64,000 nt of DNA from Lytechinus variegatus. Lineage: Eukaryota > Echinodermata > Echinoidea > Temnopleuroida > Toxopneustidae. The notes below the pieces were generated by a model, which did no database searches, was not told where the DNA came from, and worked only from the letters and a program-made list of their open reading frames with translations. The stretch spans positions 25,047,934 through 25,111,933 of the forward strand of contig NC_054743.1 in the NCBI RefSeq assembly GCF_018143015.1. Reading direction: 5' to 3'. Of the stretch, positions 1-13,200 are shown in pieces (within the stretch, counting starts at the first letter, position 1; each line of letters starts with the position of its first letter). A program made the translations under genes and the position numbers.

Positions 1-1934
1 CACATACGGAGGAAGAACGAGGAGAATAAAAAAAATGAAATTGAATATTTGATTTTCATTATTGCATTGTAGTTAACGGATCACATATAACCTATAAAAT
101 ACAGACACATTTTCTGTTCTAACGTTTCTAGGCAAATGAAAGTAGATATCTCTGCTCGTTAACCAATTTATTACTTATAATTGATATGCCATACATGAGT
201 ACAAAGCTAGTATTATGTTTTAAATTAATTAAAACATTTATTTGTATATCACAGAGTTTGATCATTATTATTATATTTGCTTCTTGGTAAGTAAAAAGGT
301 CAAGTTCACTCCCAAAAATAGTTAGAAAACAGAAAAGTCAAACAAAGGAAGGACTGCTGAAAATGATATAAAAGTCAGACTTAAAACAGGGAAGTTATGA
401 CATTTTAAATCTTTGCTTAGCTATAACAGCATTCTGCACCACACATATGGTTTGTAAATATAGTGCGCCAATGTTATCACACTCTTATTTTCTATTTTAT
501 TTCAATAAACTCTGTAGAGTTTATGATAAAGAAACATTTCATTGAATCAGAATGACTTACAACGATAGGTATGCCAATAATTAATATGTTACATAAAGAC
601 CATATTTGGCGTGGGAGAAAATCCATGTTTTACGATTTAAGAGGACGATTGCATATATTTGAAATTACATAAAAAGCTACAAAATAATCATTGAGTGCGA
701 TCACGCATCGTCCGTCCCTCATTTGCACACTATCTTAATAATGTTGGAATGTTCGTGATGTAGCTCCATGGTGAAATTAAGTGAATCGCTGAATGCTATT
801 TTAAATACATACGATTTTCAGCATTATGTTTCATTTGTAGTTAAACTGTTAAACCGCGCATATTCCATCATTGCTTGAACTGTGACTTAAAGTCATAATT
901 GGACCTGTCATCATTAGTACATGTATATGATCATGGACTTGCAAGTCCATGATGATTATGATTAAGCTTCGTAAGTTCATTATATTATTAAAAATTTTCA
1001 TTTCATATTCAAATTTCCTTCCTGATAACGAATTATTTTTATAAAATGAATAAAGAATCATACCAAAAACTCTGTAAGAACAAATGTAAATTGCAGACAA
1101 CGATATACTATTATCTTATAATCTCATTATGATAAGATGAATTTAAAGCCTGTGTATAGCTTTGGTAAAGGGTCAATAATGTGATTGATAATCGAATATC
1201 ATCTAATATGACAGTCTTACTGAAGCGTAGAGACCGTTAGATATTTTTCCAACTGCACTTCTCTGAGAAAATTTCAAATATTCAAATCTTGGATATATAG
1301 CGCCCTCTCTCGGCGATGCTTGTTTTAAATTTAAAAAATGGGCATTCAAGCACTTATCTTATAAATTTAGTGATAAGATATCCAAAAGTTACAGACAAAG
1401 AACATATCTTGAAAGTTTCAGCCCATTCCGTGATTTGGAATAGGATTTAATTGAAAGACAAAAACACACAGATATTTTAATTTGATCAGGTGACCCGATC
1501 AAGTTAAATTTCCATGTAAAATCGCAAAATTTATCCTGTAAAACACATTTTCATTTCATATCCTCCACATCATAACTGTTATAGGGTATATCCATTCATA
1601 TTAGCTAGCAATGAATTGGAATAGTGATAGGTGCATTTTGGTGGATTTACCAAAACTATACACAAGCTTTAAGTTTGGGAACCTAATTCACAAGCATTGA
1701 TTTTAGAGGTTTCCTCTGCACTTTAGTACATAAGTTTTCTTTTTCTTAAATCATCCTAACTATTATACTTGCAATATCTTATTGGAATTTTTGGCACATT
1801 AATTTTGTCATATAGAATTATTGTATATTTTGACTGGTTTTCTTTTAGAATAAATGAAATGAAAAATCGTATGACGTTCGGACCTACACGTATAATAATC
1901 GTCTTCTGATTCTCTCTTCCGAATAAGTGTTAAC

Positions 1935-2539
1935 TTAAAGGACAAGTCCACCCCAACAGAAACTTGATTTGATTAAAAAGAGAAAAAATTCACCAAGCAT
2001 AACACTGAAAATTTCATCAAAATCGGATGTAAAATAAGAAAGTTATGGCATTTAAAAGTTTCGCTTATTTTCAACAAAATAGTTATATGAACGAGCCAGT
2101 TACATCCAAATGAGAGAGTTGATGACATCACTCACTCACTATTTCTTTTGTATTTTATTATATGAAATATTGTTATTTTCTCGTCATTGTCATGTGAAAT
2201 GAAGTTTCATTCCTCCCTGAACACGTGGAATTCCATTATTTTAACATTTTGTGCTTCAGGCAAGGAGGTCCTAATCGTTAAATTCATAAAAATTGAAATA
2301 TTGTATAATTCAAACAATAAAAAACAAAAGAAATAGTGAGTGAGTGACATCATCGACTCTCTCATTTGGATGTAACTGGCTCGTTCATATAACTATTTTG
2401 TTGAAAATAAGCGAAACTTTGAAATGTCATAACTTTCTTATTTTACATCCGATTTTGATGAAATTTTCAGCATTGTGCTTGTCTGATTTTTCTCTATTGA
2501 TTCAAATCAACATTTTTCTGAGGTGGACTTGACCTTTAA
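1935..2539. mobile_element. Foldback MITE, TTAA target site (copy a)
   Basis: This element of about 600 bp is almost wholly palindromic. Its ends are AGGACAAGTCCACC and the matching GGTGGACTTGACCT, each next to TTAA. The two arms pair over long stretches (CATCCAAATGAGAGAGT against ACTCTCTCATTTGGATG). There is no coding capacity. A TTAA target with ends beginning AGG is compatible with the Kolobok or piggyBac superfamilies; the family is inferred from ends only. Confidence 0.85.
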
Positions 2540-2885
2540 GAATGAAAAGATTAGTTTCAAGAGATATCATTGGCTCCGCATACGTCACCGTATCTCTTTC
2601 AAAGTTCTCCTTCTCACCTACAAAATTCTCAATGGCCAAGCCCCAAAATATCTAACAGACCTCATTTCCTTACGTTCTAGTACCTCCTCAAGACCTCTTC
2701 GTTCATAGTCTACAATGCAGATAACTCCTGGACCTCGAACCTCTAAAAAATATGGTGACCGAGCTTTATCTTCAATCGCCCTTCCCTTTGGAATAAGCTA
2801 CCATCTTACATTCATGATTCAAAGTCTGTGAATCAGTTCAAAACCCTTCTCAAAATCTACCTGTTTAATAGATGATTCACAGTTG
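2540..2885 (+). mobile_element. 3' fragment of a CR1/L2-like LINE
   Basis: The translation reads HWLRIRHRISFKVLLLTYK, then ILNGQAPKYLTDLI, then (with a frame change and a stop) KSVNQFKTLLKIYLFN. This is the characteristic C-terminal end of non-LTR reverse transcriptase proteins of the CR1/L2 group, just before their 3' UTR. It is a dead fragment that starts directly against the right end of the preceding MITE. Confidence 0.75.
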
Positions 2886-4079
2886 TGGGTCGGTCAATTG
2901 GAGGTGCACACCAGTTTTGATTTTTGATTACTAGTATGGTTGTATCAGCTGTGTCATTTTCCCCTGCCACTTTTTTTTAACCCAAGTACAAACCATAAAC
3001 AGAACACAATGCACTTAGAAACACCAGTAGTAAGCGCCTTATAAATGTTGTGTTTTATCATTATTAGATGTCGCAATTGTATGAATCGAGGTGTTTGTTA
3101 AATGTGTGGGTCGAACAAAATTCAGTTGGACTTGCAGTGGTCCGTGTGTTTTCATGACATGGATTTCCATTGATGAGTGAACTACCCTGATGACTCATTA
3201 AATTGGAGCAATTAGAATTTTTGAAAATTTGTCCTAAAATTTAAGAATCCGACGACTGGTGCAAGTAAATGACATCTCGGCAATATGCTGATAGATCGTC
3301 CCCCATGCATTTATTGCTTTGGCAAGGCGTTTGTCTACATTTGCAATTCTCTGCCTCGGTGTAAAAATTGGGTGTCCGGCAATTCCGTGAGTCGGATTTC
3401 TTATAATTACGCCACTGGTGTAGAGCAGACTCACATTTAGCCTGGAAGCTCGCTTGACGAAACCCACATTCATTAATTATACCCAAAGGACTACATCTGA
3501 CATGTCTGAATAAAGTGATAATTAAAACAAAAATCCGAGGGATGAGAATAGAGCCGTAGAACCCGACCATAAATTTAACAAAAGAAGGGATCTTTTCTTA
3601 TGACCTTGCCATTGTCATAACATTTTCAGGGTTCACGGATGTAGGACGAAAGTTCACCCATTATGTTTTGTAAATCGTTTCCACAATCAGAAGTATTTAT
3701 TTAACCAAAGATAAAGCATTGATAATACTTACATACTATGCGGTTCTAGTCCATTTTTCCCGGAAAGGTGGGGGGGGGGGGGCTTGGGTCATATGTTCAT
3801 ACGACAGTTATCCACAGCAGATATGTGGGGAAGAAAAACGATAATTGTCTTTATTTACCAGATTCGCCTCTTTGAACTTCAATATTGCTTTTCGATTTTT
3901 TTAATGGGGGGGGGGGGTGAAATGCCAAATGCATCGCAACGTTGCGATTCTTTAACTTTACTGCCTTCCGAACACAACCTGATGTATATTTACGAGCGAG
4001 ACGAGCGAGTGAGGAGAAATAAGCATTTAATTTCGTGGTGGAAGTGTTACTTCATCGTCATGATCATACATATGCAGTA

Positions 4080-4235
4080 TATTCCTCAGGATGATGACAG
4101 TAATGATAGTGATGATGATGATGATTACGGTGTTGATGATGAATATGGTGATGATGGCGATGATGATTATTGTGGTGGTGGTGGTGGTGATGATGGTGAT
4201 GATGATGATGGTGGTGGTGATGATGATTTTAACTT
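4080..4235 (+). repeat. GAT/GGT microsatellite in unit 1
   Basis: Imperfect runs of GAT, GGT and GGC trinucleotides. The open frame through it (poly-Asp/Gly) is a by-product. The same type of tract sits at the matching place of unit 2 (21380-21710), about twice as long. Confidence 0.9.
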
Positions 4236-4584
4236 AACATCCGGGTTGGAGGATTGGTGGAAATTGAGCGACAGACTCTAAGCAAACCGTAAGCAAGGAA
4301 AGGCTAGAAGGAGCTTTTGCGCTTCTCCAAAGCTTTTATCTGTTCTTTTGAAGTTCGTTTCGCCTTGTTTCTACTCTAACCTCGAAGTCATCCGTTACCA
4401 GCGAGACCAATCGCACTTACAGATCACTTTGCAAAACTCGCAGAGTTGTTCATTACAAGGTGGTTAATGCCAGTTGTTTCACAGTCCCTTGACAATAAAC
4501 AGTTTGGTAATAATCTGTATGTAATTTACACATTGCTTAGTAGATATTGTCAACTTTCTCTAAAAAAATAAAGACAAGTTGGGT

Positions 4585-5070
4585 ACTACCACTGTGATGG
4601 TAACTACAGATTTCTCTAAGGCATTTGATAGGGTAGACCATCCTGTTATCGTATGGATTGCCAGCTTTCCTCAAGTATGAATCTTCATGCAGGTGTACCG
4701 CAGCGAACATGATCTGGCCCTGCTCTATTCTTGATCCTGATCAATGATCCCTTAACATCATCCTTTGTTGAACGCTTTTAAATTTCATCGACGACATGAC
4801 GATTGCGACGTCAAAACAGCTGGGATCGGTCAGTGAGATGCAGTCTGCTCTCCAGGAATTAGGCAATTTATGTACGACAAACAACATGCAACTGAATAAT
4901 TCTAAATCACGTGTAATGAGAATTGACTACGGTAAAACCGAATTGCCCCTGTACAATATATGTTGAATGACCAGACCTGAACTGAAGTTGATGCTGTAAA
5001 GATACGTGGCATACTTGCAATCCAACCTCAAGTAGAACGGCCATGTGAGTGAAATGCTTTTAAAATCTAT
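4585..5070 (+). mobile_element. Degenerate LINE reverse-transcriptase fragment
   Basis: Successive frames give TTDFSKAFDRVDHPV, then GVPQRT, LINDP and FIDDMTIAT (the catalytic F/Y-x-DD box), then MQLNNSKSRVMRI and NGHVSEMLLKS. These are the ordered motifs of a CR1/L2/Jockey-type reverse transcriptase. Several frame changes and stops show it is a relic. It lies between the microsatellite and copy 1 of BHMT. Confidence 0.8.
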
Positions 5071-7264
5071 TAAAATATATTGTTTATGTTAAGATCTTTG
5101 AAAACTTTCAGACTTCCGTTAAAAAATTTGATAATATACACTTGATATGTCAGACTCATTTGATAGAATACACTGTTCCAGCTTGCCATCCTGGTCTTGA
5201 CACCCTCAACGCATGTATCACCCCTCCCCCGATTCGTACATGGCCAACGCATATATTTTTTCGGGGGGGGGGTGGGCAGACGTGTAAACACTTTCGAAGA
5301 AACTCGAAAGTGAGGAAGCTAACCGACCGAGCTTGTCATGGGGGCACTTTTGCATTTTTAAGTTAAAAATTGAAGGATTTCGTGCACACCTTTTGTTAAT
5401 GTTTTGAACATTTTCAGTCAGAAATGTAAGTTTTCAAATTTTCTGCCCCGCGTACGTCCATGTTGTTACGATTCTACAACAAATAACAATGAAAATTTAG
5501 TTTTAAATTTCATTTTATTATCTTTTATTACAGGAATTAGATCAATCAACAAAACAAAAACAAAACATCTTACATGTCTTGAAGAGTTAGACGTGCGATC
5601 CAAGGTTATGATAGTCTTGTATTAGATCCAAATAAAATCCAAGTTGGTTGGCAAAGATTCCTTAAATTAAAGTTCACATTGATGGCGATGATAAATTGTT
5701 GTTGGAGCACGATGAATAACAAAAGAGTCACTGTAACGAGTTGAAATATCTGTGAAAACGATGTTGATGATGATTAACAGTCAATTTCAGCAGTCCACGG
5801 GATGAGAAGCGTTCATTAAATCAGGTTGATGATCTCGATGAGAACTAAGAATTTCTCTCTCAAAGTAACTGCAAACGGTTCATTGATGGCGTGCAAATAA
5901 TTCCACAGAAGATAAATGTTCTGACTATGCTCTGACTTAAAGTCTGGTGTGAAACTCTGAGTTCTGGTATGATGATATCCTTGAAGAAATTTCCAGCTTA
6001 TATATATATAAATTTATACTATTCTGTAAGCTTCTAGTATTATCTTGAAAAAGAACATTATCCTTCTTTCTAGAATAGTCCACTTCTATAGAAGACTCTT
6101 GAATGACCTCAGTGAAATTAACAATGTAAACAACATAGCTAATCATATTGTCCTTTTCATTGCAGGCTGGCTTTAGTGTCTATCTTTGGACTTTCCAGAA
6201 ATAACAAAAAATACTCCATCTCATTAAATATGCATGTCTAACAAAGCTTTACTGAGACATTCTGAAATATTCTTAAAAATCCTTAAAGAGGAAATAACTA
6301 ATTATATGAACGTAATTGCTCTTACAATTATATTTATATATAACAATGTGCATTGCAGTTAGTTGTTCCCGCCCCCCCCAAAAAAGCGAGGTCGGTGGTG
6401 TCGTTAAACGGTCAAGCATTTACTTTAAACAAACATGGTTCTATTTTGAAGTATTTATTTAACCCAACATGCCACTATTTTTGGGCTGTATTGCTCTTTA
6501 ATGATGTACCGGGTGAGTCAAATTTACACATACATTATTCGTCTTAGGCACAAAACTATGCGATATTGAAATGTCATAACTCTTCTAGGATAATTCACGT
6601 CATTCATTTGTGGAATATGTTTGCGCTTGGGTAATCAGGATGTTTTTCCGAAATGCAGAATTCAAATTGTATCAACATAGGATATATACAATAATTGACC
6701 TACAACAGTTGCAGTAACATCAAATACCTTTCCAAATTAAATAAACATGAGAATTATTCAAAAAAGAATTTTATCATTTATAATATTACATCAATACTCA
6801 TGTTAATATAAACACAACATCAAAGGTAAGTTCCCCCTAAATAACCATATCATATGTTCCAATATAACAAATTATTCAACAGGTGTTCAAGTTGGTAATC
6901 ACTGATTACATCTTTCATAATGGTCAGCCGCTCCATTCATTTAATTACAATCATACCTTACTTTGTCATGTCTGAACAAGCATACTTAATTATATCGCAT
7001 AAAATATCCCCTTTCAGGACATATTATGAGTTCATGACAAAGACTTTCCTTAAACTAGCTATTTTGGGGTGGATTTTTTTTTACTGACCATGTAGTTACG
7101 GAAAAATGATCTTTGACTCTTTTGGGTAAACGCACGAGCAAAAAAAAACCTGTTATTTTCTTCCTAAGCTTGGGCTCGTATGGAGTAGTCTGGTTTTAGT
7201 CATGTAGTTATGAAGTTCTGATTACTACTACTACTTAAAACCAAAGGCAAAGCGACAGATTAGT
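5071..7264. other. Spacer upstream of BHMT copy 1
   Basis: No exon or well-defined element was recognised. It contains a G-run at 5265-5273, a C-run at 6371-6378 and AT-rich tracts (TATATATATATA near 6000). The promoter of copy 1 should lie near its right end, but I see no clear TATA box. Confidence 0.4.
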
Positions 7265-10200
7265 ATGACGAATTCTAAAGGTAAATCCTGTAATTTCTTA
7301 GAATGAAGCATTTGTTTTCCGTCATTTATTTCATTAATATTATCAACATGATAAAAAATGCCTTTCTGAAGTACATGGGAGTAAAGATCAATTTCGGTGA
7401 CTATGTTATTCTGTCCGATTATTACTTTAATTATTATAGATTTTTCCTTTTTTGTGAACTTTCACAATGCTTCGCAATGTGTTTTAAAATTGTCGTGAAA
7501 AGGTAGGTATGAGTTCATCATCTAAACCTTCCGTAACATTGTGTCCATTTTTCATAGGTCTTATGGAAAGGATAAAGGATGGGGAGACTTTTATTGTTGC
7601 TGAAGGGTATAGCTTTGCCTTTGAACATCTTGGATACCTGAAAGCAGGACCGGCAACCCCTGATGTTGTATTGGACCATCCCGAGCTTGTACGTCAGATG
7701 TACAAGGACTTCGTGCGCGCAGGAAGTGACGTAGTCCAAGCTTTTACGGTAAACTTTAAAGGGGCACTTAACTGAGAAGTTATGGGGAAATTTTCACGGG
7801 CTAATCATCGGGGACTCGGTCATGGGCTCGGATTGGGTTCGATACCAAGAAATCAATTGAGCCTACGAGTGCTACGATATTCTAATTTCGCGCCATAAGA
7901 ATTAAATCAAACAGCTGATTGGCCTGCAGAAAGCGCAAGGAGCTCTCCATGACACACCGTGAAGGGTGTATATCCTCTTCTAATTCCTTTTATTGTACCT
8001 TTAGTTGTCTCTGTACGTGGCTCTTTCTCCTTTTTAGGCGCTAACTTCTTCTTACTCATTATTTTTCCCCTTTCGGCTTTCTTTCCTTTCATAGAGGATT
8101 CATCACATTTTAATTTACTTCCATTACCTTCGTTTTATTCCCCTATGCCACGTCGCGACGCCACCTAAGATCTGCTTTTCCACTATTGGAAGATAGCCAA
8201 ATGATCCAAAGTTCATACCAATAAAAAAAGTATGTATCTTCATTTAAAAGTTCCATTATCCAACAATCCGATAGTTTTTTTTAATACATTGTAGGTAGGT
8301 CAAGAATTTTGATAAGAAGAATTATTACCTATTAATTCTTTGTTGCTTTACAATTATGTTCTTTTCTACAAAGCAATACAGGAATTCATAATGCTTATTA
8401 ACAAAGTGCCTCAGTCTATTTGCCCATAATCAAAAGCGCTGATGGAGAATAAAAACTATTTACCAGAACCCCCTAATCATGATCATAGAAAGAAAAAGAA
8501 TGCAATGAATATTGTTCTTTATAGATGAACGTCTTTATTTTTATATTCATAATTTTTATGAATATCTTTTATTTATAAAAAACTACAAAAAAGAGCTATC
8601 CGTATGTGTACAGGCTCACATTACTTGGCTCATACTGACCCACTCTGCCGTACCTGCACCTACACCTGAACAGCGCCCACTTGATCAATGAAGAACTATT
8701 ACGTACCTTTTACGAGGCCTCTATCATCATCAAGCCTAATCGCTCACGATGGTGGTCTCCTGCATTCATTTAAATAATATTGTTTTGAATAAATATATAA
8801 CGCATCTTCTTGATATTTATTTACAATATTTATACTATGCGACTATTATTATTTTGTTAAATGTATTACCTTTGTATATGTATTTTGTAATTCTGATACT
8901 GATGTGAAGGCAGAAATAAATCAAATCAAATCAAATAATTGTACAATCACAATTTTTTTCTATTCATCTGTTTGTCCCAGTCTTTCAATGACTTATTTAT
9001 GTGTCCATTTGTATTTATTAATCTTTTCACTGTTTAGTAATCTTTTATTTACTAATTTTCAATATGATAAATTTATATATTCATTAGACGTTCATTTCTT
9101 TATAAAAGACGCACGTAGCCTTTCATTTGTTTATTTTCCCCATTCGATATAAGCAATTGAAGTATCTTGAGTTTCAGTTACACCTTGCTAATTTTACAGC
9201 AAAAATATCACACTAACATCAGCGTATTATCCACGAACATTATTATACACACATGGGTAAATTGTACATGAAATTATACAACCTCATTATAAATAAATTA
9301 AATTTATGCATATTAATAATAATAAATAATGATACAAATATACAGTTCTTGTATAGCGCATATCACAATAATGAATGATATCTCTATGCGCTTTCAAAGT
9401 ACTTGGATATTATTACCCCAGCAGTAGATTGGTAGCCGTAATTACTAAGATTGCAGCGCACACGCATTTCAAGGAATAAATTCCTGCCAGGTACCAATTC
9501 ACATCACCTGGGTTGAGTGCAGCACAATGTGGATAAATTTCTTGCTGAATAAATTTACGCCATGGCTGGGATTCGAACAAACGGCCCTCTGTTTCAAAGT
9601 CAGAAGACTAATCCACTGGGGCACAACGCTCCACAATATTAAAAATAATGGGAAATTTAAATAGCAAAGGGAATTGCAGGTGAAACTTTGGTCATCGAAA
9701 TATTGATTTACTTATTTCATTCATCACTCATTTCTTCATAATGTATGGATTATTTATGAATTTATACAATTAGCTAGATATCTGTTTGTTAATATCCATA
9801 ATATCCATAATATCCATACTATCTTTTATCGCTACTTATACTATTTACACCTGAAATTTCTTTCATGAACAAAAAGGGTATATTATTTCACCATGAACAT
9901 GAACTATGATTTGGTCTCACCATCTAACATCCACCTGTCATTATTGATTATGTATATCCATACAGTACTATGGTAATCGCTACAAGTTTAAGCTCGTCGA
10001 ACGGGAGGACGAGCTCGAGAAACAGAACCGTCTTTCCCTCAAGATGGCGAGAGAGGTGGCTGACGAGACGGGGATCTTGATGTGCGGTGACCTCTGCAAT
10101 ACGTTTGTTTATGAACCTGACAACGAGGAGGCGATCGCTACCACAAAACTGATGTTCAAGGTATGATTGCATTATCCAATTATTATCTAATGAGATGTCG

Positions 10201-13200
10201 CCAGAAACTTACATTCGATTAAAAACCAAGCGTAACGCGATGAATTTCATAATTGATTTTGTGTTTAAGGGCAACTCAATTCTCTTACAACGATACGTTG
10301 CATCATTTTGCTCTTGGAACATACTCTTGCCCAGCTAGCGAATTCGTCCTTTGCAACACCCCTTTATCATATGTACATTGCATGGGTAACTGGGATCGGC
10401 AGAGGGGGGGGGGGGGGGGGAGGGGCACTAATGCTTTAGATTACTTTAATTCATTATGTCATTATTACTGTTTTGTTTAGCTTTTATGGTCGTAAATTTT
10501 CATAAACCAACTCTGGATTGAATAGTTTTGATTATGATAATGGTTGTTTCGATGATAATTATCATTGTAGTCGGCCTAATCATAACATATATCTATAAAT
10601 TAGATTCTACCATGTTGTATTATTTTTTCCCCTCCTTCTCTTAAACCATGGAATCTTATAGGAGCAAGTTGAGTGGGCGGTTGACGAGGGGGTTGATTTT
10701 ATTGTGGGCGAGACATTTGGTCACCTAGGTGAGGCGCTGCTTGCAACCAAGGCGATAAAAGAATATGGAAAAGGTGAGTATCAGTGGGATTTTTTTTTAG
10801 AGAATTCGATTGCTGTCTACGAAGTAAGAGGGCAATCAAATAGGTCCCCATCCAAACACAGAGATTGTAGGTACAGCAACCCCAATATATATATATTTTT
10901 TTCAGGCAACGGAAAGGAATTCCATCCAAGGAATTTCAAACTTTTTAAACACCGATAACGAATAGATGATTGCTATGGGGTGGGCGAGTTCTCATATCCT
11001 TGCAGTATTCTCGAAATTTTGCGAGCAATGAAGGCAAGGTAAAGAGAAATATGTTTCTATCGTGAATACTTTTGTGATTTGATTTTGGCCTGTTTTAAAG
11101 TCCGATCGGCCAAATATCAAAGGTCATTTTCCAATGAGGACCCCCTTTGTAGAACAGCAGCACCATGACTGATACTGCTGAGCAGGGCCATCCTCCCGTT
11201 TTCAATTTGTTAATTTTTCATGTTTTATTTGATATCTATTCCTACTTATTTTTAACGGAAATTCAAAAAAGCAAATTTAATGTTGCAAAATGAAAACATA
11301 AAAATACGGGGAGGGGGTATTTGCAGGGAGAGGGTGATGTTAGTCCGGGTTATAATTGAGCAAGGTGCCACACGAAAAAGGAGAAATTTTCATATAGTGC
11401 TTTTAGACCAGTTTTTTACGCTGAATATGAATATATGAGGTAACCAGGCTGTATCCTGAAAATTAACCCGTGAGGGCGCTTTTTTCAAAATGGCCGCCAA
11501 ATTTTCAGAACATTTGAATTTTCGTACATAGATTTTGACATAAACATTCAATTGCCACAAAATTAGTGTCATATGAAAGATGAATAAATTTCCTACAATT
11601 TGGTACCATTTATAGGGGATAAGTAGGTCATATGGCTGAGATTTTAAGTAGAAAAGTGCATTTTTTGTCATTTTTTCCCAAAAATTGAAAATTTTGCAAA
11701 TACATGATTGTACATAATTCTAAGAAAAATAAATCAATGACCTTGAAAAGTTCCAGAAAACTTTATTGATATACTATTATTATGTGGATGAAATTTCAAC
11801 TCTGTACCATTTTTTTTAGCAAATTTATAAGGTATCAAACTTGAATACTTCAATTTCAGAAATGTCACTTTTTGTATGCATTTCCATAGACTAATATGTA
11901 TAACATGTATAATATGTATAATGTATACTGTAGTTAAAATTAAATCAAATTATCTCCGCTCGTTAATCACTTGGATAGTTATGAGTAGGCTTTTCTCTAT
12001 CAGCTACATAAAACAAAATGTTGGCACACCAAGGCCTAACACTCTCATAGGGTGGGGAAGTTGAAGCCCCCCCCCCTTTGGCTATATTATGTTGTTGTAT
12101 ATTGCCTATTTATTGGAAAATCACCATTTTTTGAAGCACCCATTGAGGCAAAAACAGGCATTTCTACTACAGTACAGCCACTTTGTTTGCTTTGAAACCA
12201 CTTTGAGAGGAAAAAGTAGGCTTTAATTGTTCTACCAGCTACATCCAAAGAAGTGGCACACTGAAGCATACCCCTCTTAGGGGGGGGGGGGGGCTTTTGC
12301 TTAATAGTGCATATTTATTTGAAAATTCATAATTTTGGACCCAACATTGAGGCCAAAGAGCGTTTGTGCTTTGTTGCACACCCAATTTTATTGATTTGAA
12401 ATCACTTAGGATAGAGTAGACTACGTTCTTCCAGCTTCATATAAATAAGCACTGGCACATCGAACCCTAGCCCTCTCAGGGGCTGTCTAAGTAACCCCCC
12501 CCCCCCTCTATATCATGTATATTGCTGATTTATTGGATATTTCACCATTTTGGATCACTCATTGAGGCAAAAGCGCATTCCTACTATATAGTACAGCCAA
12601 TTTTATTTTCTTGCAATGACTTGGAGAAGAGTAGGCTTTGCTCTATTAGCTCCATATAAAGAAGTGTTGGCAAATCGAAGCCTATCTCCTTCAGGTGGCT
12701 TTTGAAGTTACCCAACTAATTTTCATTATTTGACTATTTGTTGAAAAGTCACCATTTAAAGCCCCCATTGAAGCAAAAAGGTGTCTTTGATATATAGTTC
12801 TGCCACTTTTATTACCTTGAAACCACTTAGAGAGAAAAGAATAGGCTTTGCTCTATCAGCTACATAATTTTGTGCTGGCAAATAAAAGCCGGACCCTTCT
12901 GGGGGCTGTCGAAATCAGCCCCCTCACGCCTTTGCGTCATTGCCTGTTTATTGGAAATTCACCATTTTTGAGCCCCCATTGAGGTAAAAAGGCATCTCTG
13001 ATAAATAGTACTGCCACTTTTATTGCCTTGAAACCAATTAAGGAACAAAGAACATGCTTTGCTCCATAAAGAAATGCTGGCACATTCAAGCTTACCCATC
13101 TGGGCGGCTGTCAAATCACCCAACCTCTCTTGCATTATTGCCTAATTATTTGAAAATTCAAAATTTTTGAGCCCCATTGAGGCGATATGCACTTCTGCTG

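Larger units (their letters stand above)
1..4280. repeat. Duplication unit 1, upstream block (matches 17731-21710)
   Basis: Anchors shared in the same order with the region after copy 1 include: ACGGAGGAAGA at about 6 and 17735; CCTATAAAATA near 92 and 17801; a GTTTGAT(C/A)ATTA stretch near 257 and 17956; AATCCGACGACTGG near 3245 and 20327; TTATGACCTTGCCATTG near 3598 and 20919; CTAGTCCATTTTT near 3747 and 21066; then a GAT-rich microsatellite. By eye, matched parts look about 70-80% alike. Because 17731 onward lies just after the last exon of copy 1, the left edge of the window should lie just after the last exon of another BHMT copy. Unit 1 carries its own insertions (a MITE and LINE pieces at 1935-2880) that unit 2 lacks. 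No gene is recognised here. Confidence 0.75.

Noticed and set aside
9560-9633. Possible tRNA gene on the minus strand
   Set aside because: It has A- and B-box-like sequences but no proper acceptor or anticodon stems, and it runs into a SINE body.
11390-11671. 93-residue open frame on the minus strand, repeated almost exactly at 15642-15923 on the + strand
   Set aside because: The two are mirror images because they lie in the inverted arms of the foldback element. There is no known domain, and low base variation explains the shared open frame.
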